Assembly (NCBI RefSeq): GCF_005870035.1
Contig: NZ_SWJG01000001.1
Location: 1,971,639 to 2,035,638 of the forward strand
Origin: Spirosoma lacussanchae
Lineage (GTDB): Bacteria; Bacteroidota; Bacteroidia; Cytophagales; Spirosomataceae
Direction of reading: 5' to 3'
Length of the DNA: 64,000 nt
Positions 1-7,683 of this stretch are shown piece by piece. Below the pieces are notes generated by a model. The model saw nothing but the letters and a program-made list of their open reading frames with translations. It ran no database searches and was not told where the DNA came from. A program made the translations under genes and the position numbers. Positions within the stretch are counted from its first letter, which is position 1. Each line of letters begins with the position of its first letter.

Positions 1-812
1 AGTGGCTTTAGTCCGAGTTCATCGGCTTTGCGCTGGCTCATGATAACGAGCGCAGCGGCTCCGTCGCTGATTGGCGATGAGCTGGCCGGCGTTACGGTAC
101 CGTCGGGAGTGAAGGCGGCCTTCAGCGTTGGTACTTTATCGTAAATAACGTTCTTGTACTCTTCATCTTCGCTGACGGTTACAGAGCCTTTACGACCAGC
201 CACCTCAACGGCAACGATCTCCGCTGCAAACCGTCCGGTTTGGGTGCTGTCTTCGGCCCGCCGATACGACTGCACCGTATACGCATCCTGAGCCTCTCGG
301 CTAATGCTGTAGGTTTGCGCGGTTCGGTCGGCAAAGACCCCCATCGCACACTGATCATAGACGTCGACCAGTCCATCCCGGGCCAGCCCGTCAACAAGTT
401 CGGCATTCCCGTATTTGTAGCCGAAGCGGGCTCTAGGCACGTAATACGGGGTGTTCGACATGCTCTCCATGCCGCCCGCCACCACGACGTCGGCCTGGCC
501 AAGCTGGATTGCCTGTGCCGCCAGCATAACGGCTTTTGTGCCGGATGCACATACTTTGTTGATCGTGGTGCTGGGAATGGTGGCCGGGAGGCCCGCCTTG
601 AGAGCCGCCTGTTTGGCCGGGGCCTGACCCACATTGGCCGAGACAACGTTCCCCATAATGACCTCCTGTACCTGGTCGGGCTGCACACCGGCCCGGCTGA
701 GCGCTCCCCGGATGGCGGCTGCACCAAGGTCAGTAGCCGAGAGGGAAGACAAAACCCCACCAAATCCCCCAATCGGGGTTCGGACAGCGGAAATAATTAC
801 GACTTCGTTCAT
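1..812 (-). CDS. Acetyl-CoA C-acetyltransferase (thiolase), 3' end outside window
   Basis: The frame opens with ATG at 812 and stays open to the left edge, giving about 270 residues of a usual ~390. It catalyses CoA-dependent condensation or cleavage of acetoacetyl-CoA (thiolase family). Visible family marks are the N terminus MNEVVIISAVRTPIGGFGG, the nucleophile motif NKVCASGTKA with the active-site Cys near residue 88, a GGMESMSNTPYY motif, and NSSPISDGAAALV close to the edge. The C-terminal His and Cys motifs lie beyond the window. It is the last gene of a minus-strand group with the TPR and VWA genes, 16 bases downstream of the TPR gene. Whether its job is fatty-acid oxidation or biosynthesis cannot be told from this fragment. 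Confidence 0.93.
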   Translation of the reverse strand, partial: MNEVVIISAVRTPIGGFGGVLSSLSATDLGAAAIRGALSRAGVQPDQVQEVIMGNVVSANVGQAPAKQAALKAGLPATIPSTTINKVCASGTKAVMLAAQAIQLGQADVVVAGGMESMSNTPYYVPRARFGYKYGNAELVDGLARDGLVDVYDQCAMGVFADRTAQTYSISREAQDAYTVQSYRRAEDSTQTGRFAAEIVAVEVAGRKGSVTVSEDEEYKNVIYDKVPTLKAAFTPDGTVTPASSSPISDGAAALVIMSQRKADELGLKP

Positions 813-828
813 GGTTAGTTTGTGATTA

Positions 829-1518
829 CTACCAGCGGTTTTCCCCCGCTGTCGGGCTTGTGACGCGTCGGGCTGATCGCGTCAGCGCATACGGTAAATC
901 ATCGGTCTGCATAGCATCGAGCAGCTGAAGCGCCTGATCCTGCGTCAGGTTCAGTTGCCTGAAGCGTCGGAGCAGATCATCCTGCCGCGACGACCGTTCT
1001 ACCTGACCATTGCCCATAGACGGTTGATCTGCCTGTTGCTGGGTTTCGGCGGTCGATTTAGCCGACACCTGTTTGGAAGGTGGACGCGGAGTATACCGGT
1101 TACTTACCAACTCAAAGTTATACCGCGCCGGTTCATTCGTGAAATCTTCAAGCAACGCCTGGCGAAACAGGGTCAGAGCCGCCGTACTGTCGTGGTTAAT
1201 ACAGGCAATGATGCCCAGCTGGGTAGCGGCTACCGTACGCAGAGCAGACTGGTCTGAGTCGAGTAACGTCTGATACTGCTGACCTGCTTTTTTATATTGT
1301 CTCAGCTGAAAGTACGTGTGGCCCAGGTTAAGCCGGACGGCAGGATCGGCAGTTGAAGTGGCCTGGCTAAGAAAGACATATAATCTAAGGGCCTGTTGGT
1401 AGCGGCCCGCCCGATAAGCTGATTCCGCTTCCTGCCGGGCCTGGTTATTTAACGAAATCTGGTTGACCGGCACGGTCTCGCTCCACCAGAGCCAGGCAAT
1501 CATCAACACATAGATCAT
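829..1518 (-). CDS. TPR protein, BatC-like
   Basis: 229 residues. A hydrophobic N terminus (about residues 1-12, MIYVLMIAWLWW) looks like a signal peptide or membrane anchor. Tetratricopeptide-type helices follow at about residues 25-140 (AYRAGRYQQALRLY, NLGHTYFQLRQYKKAGQQY, ALTLFRQALLEDFTNEPARYNFEL). A polar, Gln/Ser-rich linker and a short C-terminal helical segment end the protein. In Bacteroidota a TPR protein of this kind (BatC) is usually encoded next to BatA/BatB VWA membrane proteins, as here, where the VWA gene ends 51 bases upstream. The complex is linked to envelope stress tolerance, but its exact role is unsettled. Family assignment rests on context plus TPR pattern. Confidence 0.75.
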   Translation of the reverse strand: MIYVLMIAWLWWSETVPVNQISLNNQARQEAESAYRAGRYQQALRLYVFLSQATSTADPAVRLNLGHTYFQLRQYKKAGQQYQTLLDSDQSALRTVAATQLGIIACINHDSTAALTLFRQALLEDFTNEPARYNFELVSNRYTPRPPSKQVSAKSTAETQQQADQPSMGNGQVERSSRQDDLLRRFRQLNLTQDQALQLLDAMQTDDLPYALTRSARRVTSPTAGENRW

Positions 1519-1569
1519 ACGCTACGAACAAACAGGAGTCCAAAAATAAGACGAAAGATTGAGACCACC

Positions 1570-2532
1570 CTACAGCCGAAACGTCCGTACGGTTATGATC
1601 AGATCAAACAGAATCAGGACCAGCGCTGCCAGAACGAAGTAGTAATATTTGTTGGTCGATACGGCCACCTGCTGCTGGTCAACGACCCGCCCCTGTAACG
1701 ACCGCATGTAGCTGGCCAGCTCGTCAATATGCTGATCCTGGCTTTCTACTTCTATGTAACGCCCCTGCGTTTCGAGCGCCAGGCGTTGTAAAAAGCTTCT
1801 GTTCAGCCGACTGCGTACAATTTGCCTGTCGGCGTCACGTATAAAATCCCGGCCCTGTCGGATTGATGCGCCACCCTCCGTACCCACGCCCATGGTCACC
1901 AGCGGAATCCGAAACGTACGAAGCCGGGCCATGGCCGTACGATCGCAGGTGTTGAAGTTTTCGCCGTCGCTAAAAATAACAATAGCCTTGGCGTTCTGAC
2001 GGGTCGAGGGGTCGGTCAGCAGTTTTTGCCGGGCCAGTTCGATAGCCTCGCACAGATTGGTGCCCCCCGTTGGCGAAACAGTAGTCCGCACATCGCGAAC
2101 CGACTGCCTGATAGCATCATGATCGGCGGTGAGTGGCGACAACACAAACGACTCGGTAGAGGACACAATCAGGCCAAAACGGTCGGCAGCTAACGTATCG
2201 CACAGCTGTTGTACATCGTACTTGACCCGCTCGAGCCGGGTGGGTACTACATCGTCGGCATCCATGGACCGCGAAACATCGATAATCAGGAATACATCGC
2301 GTCCGCTGGTAATCAGATCGGCACTGGCTTCGCCAAAAGATGGGCCAAGCAGGGCAATCATCAATAGAATCAGGTAGCTGCTGCGTAAGAAAAATTTGGG
2401 AACTACGCCCCAGGCTGTCGTACCCAGCTGACGGGCGAGTCGAAATGTACGCCAGATGTAGAAAGCGTACAGGCACACAAATAGTCCTGTAAACAGGTAT
2501 TCGGTCGTTGAGAATGAATATAACCAGTTCAT
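1570..2532 (-). CDS. VWA-domain membrane protein, BatA/BatB-like
   Basis: 320 residues. Two N-terminal membrane segments (about 10-27 and 52-66) are followed by a von Willebrand factor A domain (about 78-270) and a C-terminal membrane segment (about 296-315). The metal-ion-dependent adhesion site is intact: DVSRSM gives Asp85, Ser87 and Ser89. A later Thr lies in SPTGGTNL and an Asp in FSDGEN. This arrangement is that of BatA/BatB proteins of Bacteroidota, which present the VWA domain in the periplasm. It is transcribed just before the TPR gene and probably forms an operon with it. A typical bat locus also carries a MoxR ATPase and a DUF58 protein; neither is in the window, so the set here is either partial or continues elsewhere. 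Confidence 0.85.
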   Translation of the reverse strand: MNWLYSFSTTEYLFTGLFVCLYAFYIWRTFRLARQLGTTAWGVVPKFFLRSSYLILLMIALLGPSFGEASADLITSGRDVFLIIDVSRSMDADDVVPTRLERVKYDVQQLCDTLAADRFGLIVSSTESFVLSPLTADHDAIRQSVRDVRTTVSPTGGTNLCEAIELARQKLLTDPSTRQNAKAIVIFSDGENFNTCDRTAMARLRTFRIPLVTMGVGTEGGASIRQGRDFIRDADRQIVRSRLNRSFLQRLALETQGRYIEVESQDQHIDELASYMRSLQGRVVDQQQVAVSTNKYYYFVLAALVLILFDLIITVRTFRL

Positions 2533-2632
2533 TTAAATTTTTTTTCAATGCTGCCGGAACTGGTAATCAGGGCCAATAGGCGCAAAGAGGAGCAAAATTA
2601 GCGATTCTGCAAAGATTTTTCTGAGCTAGCTA

Positions 2633-2663
2633 TTGGCATAAACGGAGAATGGCTCTATCTTTG
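2633..2663 (+). promoter_or_regulatory. Promoter of the tRNA-Ser/tRNA-Pro unit
   Basis: TTG at 2633-2635, then 20 bases, then TATCTTTG at 2656-2663. This fits the Bacteroidota primary-sigma consensus (TTG near -33, TAnnTTTG near -7). It ends 35 bases before the tRNA-Ser gene. Confidence 0.7.
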
Positions 2664-2698
2664 CACTCCAACAAGCCGGAAGCAGTTGTAAAAAATCC

Positions 2699-2785
2699 GG
2701 AGAGATGCCTGAGAGGCCGAAAGGAACAGTTTGCTAAACTGTCGTACTGGTAACGGTACCGAGGGTTCGAATCCCTCTCTCTCCG
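2699..2785 (+). tRNA. tRNA-Ser (anticodon GCT)
   Basis: 87 nt. The acceptor stem GGAGAGA pairs with TCTCTCC. The anticodon stem ACAGT/ACTGT encloses loop TTGCTAA, giving anticodon GCT. A long variable arm (GTACTGGTAACGGTAC) marks class II tRNA-Ser. The T arm is GAGGG-TTCGAAT-CCCTC and the discriminator is G. The 3' CCA is not fully encoded. Confidence 0.97.
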
Positions 2786-2845
2786 CAGAATACAGTGTAG
2801 TACCTTTCTAGTTTGATTGCTACGGCTTACTAGAAATTAACAACT

Positions 2846-2919
2846 CGGGGTGTAGCGTAGCCCGGTATCGCGCCTGCTTTGGGAGCAGGAGGTCGTAGGT
2901 TCGAATCCTGCCACCCCGA
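2846..2919 (+). tRNA. tRNA-Pro (anticodon TGG)
   Basis: 74 nt. The acceptor stem CGGGGTG pairs with CACCCCG. The anticodon stem CCTGC/GCAGG encloses loop TTTGGGA, giving TGG. The T loop is TTCGAAT and the discriminator is A; CCA is not encoded. No separate promoter is visible in the 60 bases after tRNA-Ser, so the two are probably cotranscribed. Confidence 0.97.
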
Positions 2920-2923
2920 CACT

Positions 2924-2966
2924 AAAAACCGTCTATTTCGCAAGATTTGGGCGGTTTTTCTTTTTT
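2924..2966 (+). terminator. Rho-independent terminator after tRNA-Pro
   Basis: AAAAACCGTC at 2924-2933 pairs with GGCGGTTTTT at 2950-2959 (one G-T pair), followed by CTTTTTT. It starts 5 bases after the tRNA-Pro gene. Confidence 0.8.
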
Positions 2967-3017
2967 AGCTATACGTATTGGCAGTTTTTTGGCAGCAATT
3001 GGCACAGAAAAAACGGC

Positions 3018-3152
3018 ATGAAGCCCGGTAACAAAAACGAGTATCCATACACGCCAGCCCGTTTAGTTGAGACGTCAGCCAACCTTTATGTGGTTTACTA
3101 TGTCTGGAGCGTTCGGGAGAAACAGAAGGTTTTAAAGCATTTAGGCTTCTAA
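3018..3152 (+). pseudogene. Tyrosine-recombinase (phage-type integrase) N-terminal remnant
   Basis: A 44-codon frame that stops at 3150-3152. Its middle, YPYTPARLVE followed by NLYVVYYVW, resembles the N-terminal arm-type DNA-binding segment of Bacteroidota site-specific integrases. Everything after it (core-binding and catalytic domains with the Arg and Tyr residues) is missing. The fragment lies about 100 bases downstream of tRNA-Pro, a common integration target, so I read it as the scar of a lost integrative element. Similarity was judged by eye; a small intact protein of other function is possible. Confidence 0.5.
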
Positions 3153-3180
3153 ATATAATCACACTTATACAACAGAAACG

Positions 3181-3459
3181 ATGGTTCGCTCTTCGTACGC
3201 TTCTGTGGTTCTGCTCTTACTTATTATTCCCATTTTATATGGCTTGTGGATGCGATTGTCGCCCCACTCGCCACCTAATACTTGGATTGTCTATTTTGCC
3301 ATCCTGTTTTCAGGCCCTCTCTTATTAGTTTATGGTGTTGTCATGCGGTTCATGTTGTATGAAAAAAAGCTTTCATCAATCGCTTTATTGATTGGTTGTT
3401 TACTGGTTGAAGCTGAAATCATTTTCGTTATCGAAACCTTGCTACATAACAATACTTAG
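3181..3459 (+). CDS. Small membrane protein of unknown function
   Basis: 92 residues from ATG at 3181. Three hydrophobic segments are visible at about 7-23, 35-55 and 66-86, separated by short polar turns (RLSPHSPPN and YEKKLS), which suggests a three-pass inner-membrane protein. I do not recognise a family. It sits alone on the plus strand between the integrase remnant and a gene-free stretch. A hairpin at 3613-3642 could end its transcript. The regular hydrophobic pattern argues for a real gene. Confidence 0.5.
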   Translation: MVRSSYASVVLLLLIIPILYGLWMRLSPHSPPNTWIVYFAILFSGPLLLVYGVVMRFMLYEKKLSSIALLIGCLLVEAEIIFVIETLLHNNT

Positions 3460-3902
3460 TTCTGATCCTGAGTGTCTCTACGTAGCTTCTTGTAGAAGTT
3501 CATTAATATAAAATCAGGTGTACATCGCTCCTGGACATCGTGCAATTCAGGCTACACCGCCAAGGGGCGGTTGGTTATCGCACTTATCCCAGATTGCAGA
3601 GTAAACTCGTCACAAAACAGCTTCGGTTGAAATGCTGTTTTGGCTGACTTCAAGCCCGGCCTTTAGGGAGTCGACCAGGTAAGTTGCCCACCGTACTATG
3701 CACTTCGAGCCGGAATGAGAACTCCGCCAAGTAAGCCTGTGCCGGTATCATTCAGCCAGTTTATCGCCGTTGAGGGGTTCATCAACAGGTGAATGTTCGT
3801 GTTCAAGAGAGAAGTCGGCAAATGATCGAACCAAACACATGCCGACTCAAAATAATGGGTAACCTGGTACATGCCTGCCCGGTCTACGTCTACTAAGTTC
3901 TG
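3460..3902 (+). other. 443-base stretch without a confident gene
   Basis: Contains the hairpin listed at 3613-3642. A 58-codon minus-strand frame (3696-3872, starting MYQVTHYFES) is the only sizeable open frame; it matches nothing I know and could be a fragment of a lost gene. No RNA gene or mobile-element end was seen. Confidence 0.4.
3613..3642. terminator. Hairpin, possible terminator
   Basis: CAAAACAGC at 3613-3621 and GCTGTTTTG at 3634-3642 form a perfect 9-bp stem with a 12-base loop. T and A runs inside the stem ends could let it act in either direction, between the small membrane gene (plus) and the DUF3179 gene (minus). Confidence 0.4.
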
Positions 3903-5195
3903 TTAGTGTTTAAGGTTGTAGCGTTTGGTTTGCGGATGGAATGATTGCCAGGAATGCCAGAATTCCTGGTATGCTTTCGGAATGGACCCGAGCTGCTGCC
4001 CGGCTAAAGGGCCGGCAATGCAATGCCCACGCCACGTCCAGACCGACTGCGTTTCTAAATCGGTCAGTCGGCGGTTGGCGTAGCGAAAATTCAGCGACCG
4101 TCCGCCAGTTCGCCGATCCCATACACCAAACGACGCGCTGTCGGGAGCCATCATCAGCACCAGAGGCTCTCCGCCAACCACGTCATTGATCACCCGTTTT
4201 TCCTGCAGCAGATTCCAGTCATAGGCCTTGGCAACTACCCCCTGCTGAACCCCAATTACCCACGACTTCGGTTTCCAGGAGGCTGAGTCACGGCGGGTGA
4301 GTTTGCCTTTGGATAGGCCCTTGTCATAGTTTTTCATAGCCGCAAACTCGTCTGCGAAAGTGGAATCTGCCTGTAATACGCGTGTGTTGGGGTGGCTGAC
4401 GGCCCACTCGCCCAGGGTCATTTGCTGTGCAGTCAGGCCGGGCAGTATTTCTCCACGCATCGGGCCAACAATGGCTTCACCGGTTGCCTGCCGCCACCAG
4501 CTACCCGTACGGCTGTCCTCAAACATGGCGTTAAAATGGTCCATACCCACCAATCGAAACTCATCAGCCTGACCGCGGACCAGCGGACTAAATACCCTAC
4601 CGGTTCGACAAACGGTGCAGTAGGTGACCATAATCGGCATACCGCCAACGGTATCGCGCACCTGGTGATGGTAGCCTATCAGTTGCAACGGATACGCCGT
4701 GGCCTTGCCATTTGCTGCGTAGCCCAGTACCAGTTTGTTCAGCGGTATTTTATTCTGCTCTAAGGGAACGATCAACTTGTGAATAGGCTGGCGAAACATC
4801 TGATCCGCCATCATCTTGCTGTTGACCATGTAGAGGACTGCTCCGTATGCAATTGCGCTTGACCCTATCAGCCAGCGGTATCCGATTCGATTCGATTTGA
4901 ATAGGAGCTGGTACGCCAGCACCAGTATAACTACAATACCTGCCCCTCGCAGCCAGGAGCCATACTGGTGGAGCCAATAAGTGATCTTTACCCGATCCAG
5001 ATTAGCTGTGTCATCTAACTGGCTACCCGGAAACGGCATTATGAAATAAACACGGGCGGCTTCGAGTCCAATCAGCCCAAGCAGGAGGCACACGAACCCG
5101 ACGAGCGTTTTTGCCAACCTCGGCGTAACGGGTTGTTGTAAAGCCGGGGTAGGTCCGGTATGTTCTGATTCGTCACGAACGGGGAGATTTGCCAT
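3903..5195 (-). CDS. DUF3179 domain membrane protein
   Basis: 430 residues when started at the ATG at 5195 (MANLPVRDES). An in-frame extension to 5267 gives an implausible WGHYLPHIQRHH leader, so I prefer the inner start. Three N-terminal membrane helices (about 27-47, 84-100, 111-126) precede a C-terminal domain with the DUF3179 hallmarks: MVTYCTVCRTGRVF, VGMDHFNAMFEDSRTGSWW and a late WTWRGHCIAGPLAG. The function of the family is unknown. It lies downstream of the AhpD-like genes on the same strand, about 360 bases away, so shared transcription is uncertain. Confidence 0.85.
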   Translation of the reverse strand: MANLPVRDESEHTGPTPALQQPVTPRLAKTLVGFVCLLLGLIGLEAARVYFIMPFPGSQLDDTANLDRVKITYWLHQYGSWLRGAGIVVILVLAYQLLFKSNRIGYRWLIGSSAIAYGAVLYMVNSKMMADQMFRQPIHKLIVPLEQNKIPLNKLVLGYAANGKATAYPLQLIGYHHQVRDTVGGMPIMVTYCTVCRTGRVFSPLVRGQADEFRLVGMDHFNAMFEDSRTGSWWRQATGEAIVGPMRGEILPGLTAQQMTLGEWAVSHPNTRVLQADSTFADEFAAMKNYDKGLSKGKLTRRDSASWKPKSWVIGVQQGVVAKAYDWNLLQEKRVINDVVGGEPLVLMMAPDSASFGVWDRRTGGRSLNFRYANRRLTDLETQSVWTWRGHCIAGPLAGQQLGSIPKAYQEFWHSWQSFHPQTKRYNLKH

Positions 5196-5559
5196 ATTGG
5201 TAATTCGATGATGACGTTGAATGTGAGGAAGATAATGTCCCCACCAGCTAAGACCGGTGGGGAGCACGCAATCTAACCTATGATGAATAAGTGAACCGAT
5301 TCAATACTATGTATTAAATCTGCTTTTTCCTTGGAAGCGGTTTAGCTGCTTGCCAATGGACCCGGGAAATAAGCCACGTGCATTTGCCAGGGGAACGACA
5401 AGGTGAACGGGCTTGCTTCTCAATGATCAGGATACCCGGCAGCAAAACCTCCGCTGGTACTTTTCCATTGGATGTTTTAGCGCTACGGCGATGGATAACC
5501 CAGGCAGGTTTCACCGGTGATAAAAACAACAAAGGAGGTCTGATCCAACAGCAGCATAG
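5196..5559 (-). other. 364-base gap between AhpD-like and DUF3179 genes
   Basis: Open frames exist on both strands (5314-5532 minus, 5378-5563 plus), but neither has a recognisable domain. They overlap each other and have no clear ribosome-binding site. No hairpin terminator or promoter match was found. Confidence 0.4.
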
Positions 5560-6135
5560 TTAAGCGGGTGGCATGTATGGATCTTCGTGGGTATAGCCGT
5601 ACTCGACGACCTTCTGCGCGCGGTATTGGTATAAGTCCCTGCTTTCAGGTGCCCAGGTATCTAACCCATCGACGTAGCGGTTGAACATACAAAATGCGGC
5701 CGCAATCAACACCGTGTCGTGAATATCCCGGTCGGTAGCACCTTCCGCCCGGGCCTTGTCAATTTGCCCGGCTGTCACATACTTGCCTCCCTGCTGTACG
5801 CTACCGGCAATGGCCAGCAATGCTTTTAGCTTCGTTGAAATAGGGGCATGGGTGTAGTCCTGCTTTACCGATTGAACCAATGACCAGTCTGTATCACCCA
5901 GATGGTGACTAGCCACTGATCCATGAATGGTTTGGCAAAAAAAACAGTCGTTACGGGCTGATACATACGTCCCAATCAGTTCTCGTTCCCCCTCACTGAG
6001 CGTGGAATCGGGGTGGTTCGCATTCGTGCGTAACAGCACGTTGACCAGATCGTTAAGGGGGCGGGCCGTTTCGGGACTAAAGGCCATCGGGCCGCGGATA
6101 CCCGGTAGTCCGGGTGCAAAATCAATATGAGGCAT
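5560..6135 (-). CDS. AhpD-like / carboxymuconolactone decarboxylase family protein, copy 1
   Basis: 191 residues, all-helical AhpD-like family. The redox motif is canonical: GERELIGTYVSARNDCFFC with Cys64 and Cys67, then His71. In AhpD-type enzymes this Glu...CxxC...His set supports peroxide reduction through a Cys pair. A second conserved block reads ATDRDIHDTVLIAAAFCMFNRYVDGL. It is the first of three paralogues here (also 6151-6705 and 10554-11126), all starting MPHI. It lies 15 bases downstream of copy 2 in the same direction, so the two are probably cotranscribed. The exact substrate is unknown. Confidence 0.88.
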   Translation of the reverse strand: MPHIDFAPGLPGIRGPMAFSPETARPLNDLVNVLLRTNANHPDSTLSEGERELIGTYVSARNDCFFCQTIHGSVASHHLGDTDWSLVQSVKQDYTHAPISTKLKALLAIAGSVQQGGKYVTAGQIDKARAEGATDRDIHDTVLIAAAFCMFNRYVDGLDTWAPESRDLYQYRAQKVVEYGYTHEDPYMPPA

Positions 6136-6150
6136 CGTTCTGATTCTGGT

Positions 6151-6705
6151 TTAGTTTGGCCTGGGTAGTACATAGCCCAGAGTTCCCATACGCTCGCCCA
6201 TGGCGGTATAGGCCGTTGGGTCATCGGGCGTCAGTGTTGCCAGGCCATCGACATAGCGGTTATACATCGAGAAAGAAGCGGCAATCAGTACTGTATCGTG
6301 AACATCGCCATCGGTAGCGCCTTCTGCCCGGGCAGCCTCTACCACATCGTCCGTTACAGTCCGGGCGTCGTCCGCCACACGCTGGGCAATGGTCAGTAAG
6401 GCGCGAAGCTTAAAAGAAACAGGAGCCGTTTCCAGGTTCTCCAGCGTCTGATCGACCACAGGAGCCTGCTCGCCATACAGGTAGCGGGCTGCGGCCGCGT
6501 GGCTCTGCTGGCAAAAAAAGGTCCTGTTCTGACTCGATACAAAAGCTGCAATCAGCTCCCGCTCGGCGTCAGACAGGGTGCTGTCGGCTGAGCCCGCGCG
6601 GAGCAACGCCTGAGCGAGTTCGTAAAGTGGTTTGCCCGTATCTGGCCGATACATAACCAGACTGCGTATGCCGGGGGCGTCGTTATTGAGTTGAATATGA
6701 GGCAT
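6151..6705 (-). CDS. AhpD-like family protein, copy 2, first redox Cys replaced by Thr
   Basis: 184 residues, clearly paralogous to copies 1 and 3 (MPHI start, AERELIAAFVSSQN, GATDGDVHDTVLIAASFSMYNRYVDGL). The redox motif reads NRTFFCQQSH: Thr62 stands where copy 1 has Cys, leaving only Cys65 and His69. The codon is ACC, so it is not a one-base sequencing slip from TGC or TGT. A CxxC-dependent peroxidase cycle should not work in the standard way, so this copy may have another role or pair with a partner. It lies between the broken MFS gene and copy 1 on the same strand. Confidence 0.87.
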   Translation of the reverse strand: MPHIQLNNDAPGIRSLVMYRPDTGKPLYELAQALLRAGSADSTLSDAERELIAAFVSSQNRTFFCQQSHAAAARYLYGEQAPVVDQTLENLETAPVSFKLRALLTIAQRVADDARTVTDDVVEAARAEGATDGDVHDTVLIAASFSMYNRYVDGLATLTPDDPTAYTAMGERMGTLGYVLPRPN

Positions 6706-6779
6706 TGGCGTTACTTTGGATTTGGATGAAAAGCGGTTGATTCCGAGTGGCTGGGAGATGAGCTGGGGCCGCGATTAGA

Positions 6780-7672
6780 TTAGGAAGCGGGTTTGTATCG
6801 CAGAAAAACAGCCATCCAGGCCACTAGAAAAGCGACGGAGAAGACCAGTAGCGCATGGCCAAAGCCACCTAAACCAGCAACCATCGTACCGACGAAAAAC
6901 ACGGCTGTCGCCGTGAAAAAACGACCTACATTAAAACTTATGCCTGCCGCTGTTGCCCGGATACGGACCGAGAACAAGGCCGGGATAACACTCGATAACG
7001 CGCCCTGACTGATGCCGAAAAACAAGGCGACGAAGGCGGTTTCGGCATAGATGATCGGGCTGAACTGACGATTCGACAGAAATAGTAGCGCACAGCCGCC
7101 CGCGCATCCCGCAAAGGTTACCAACAGCGTTGTTCGCGAGCCAAGTCGCTCGATCAGGCTGCCTGACAAAAGTCCGCCAACGATGCCACCCATACCAAGC
7201 AGGATCATGGTGAGCCCCCGTTCCCGGCCTCCGGTTTGCCCAGCAGGTAGCAGCGATTGTACCCAGGTCGGAATCCAGGAGAACGTACCCCACAACCCAA
7301 TCAGGACTGCTCCAAAAATTAATACGCCCGTCAGCAGATTGGCTCGGTCGGATGGGGTCCAGGATTTTTCGGGCTTGGGCATAAGGCGGGCTCGACTCCA
7401 GTTAGCCGATTCGGGTAATTTAACCAGCATCAGGACGGCCACCAGTACGGGGATTATGCCCAGCCAAAACGCTTGTCGCCAGGGAACCAGCCCAGCATTC
7501 AAGCCACCCGTGGTTACAATTCCTACCGGAAACATAACAGCTAGTACACCCAGCACGACTGCCCGCCCTTTTTCGGGCCAGATTTCAGATAAATAGACTG
7601 TTGTCAGTAGTAAAACACCGCCAACGCCCGCCTGGCTTCTACCGTATCGGATTTAGTTATAGTTGCTTCCAT
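6780..7672 (-). pseudogene. MFS transporter, 5' part deleted and frameshifted
   Basis: The C-terminal ~285 codons are those of a major facilitator superfamily transporter: about eight membrane segments, with loop motifs YLSEIWPEKGRA and, later, LSSVIPALFSVRIRATAAG. A plausible original start (ATG at 7672, MEATITKS) is present, but that frame stops after 22 codons, at 7604-7606. The transporter frame can be followed back in another frame to about 7650 (IRYGRSQAGVGGVLLLTTVY), where it meets a stop. Roughly the first 100 residues (first three helices) of a normal MFS protein are missing. An internal deletion that also changed frame explains this. An ORF of 258 codons from 7556 remains but would make only part of a carrier. 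Confidence 0.75.
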
Positions 7673-7683
7673 GATTGGTTCGG

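Noticed and set aside
179..818. Long open frames opposite to and across the thiolase gene on both strands
   Set aside because: The thiolase frame, which has no stop in the window, explains the region with full family motifs; the other frames are Arg/Pro/Ser-rich without any domain.
5314..5563. Overlapping open frames on both strands between the AhpD-like and DUF3179 genes
   Set aside because: They contradict each other, show no family signal and no ribosome-binding site.
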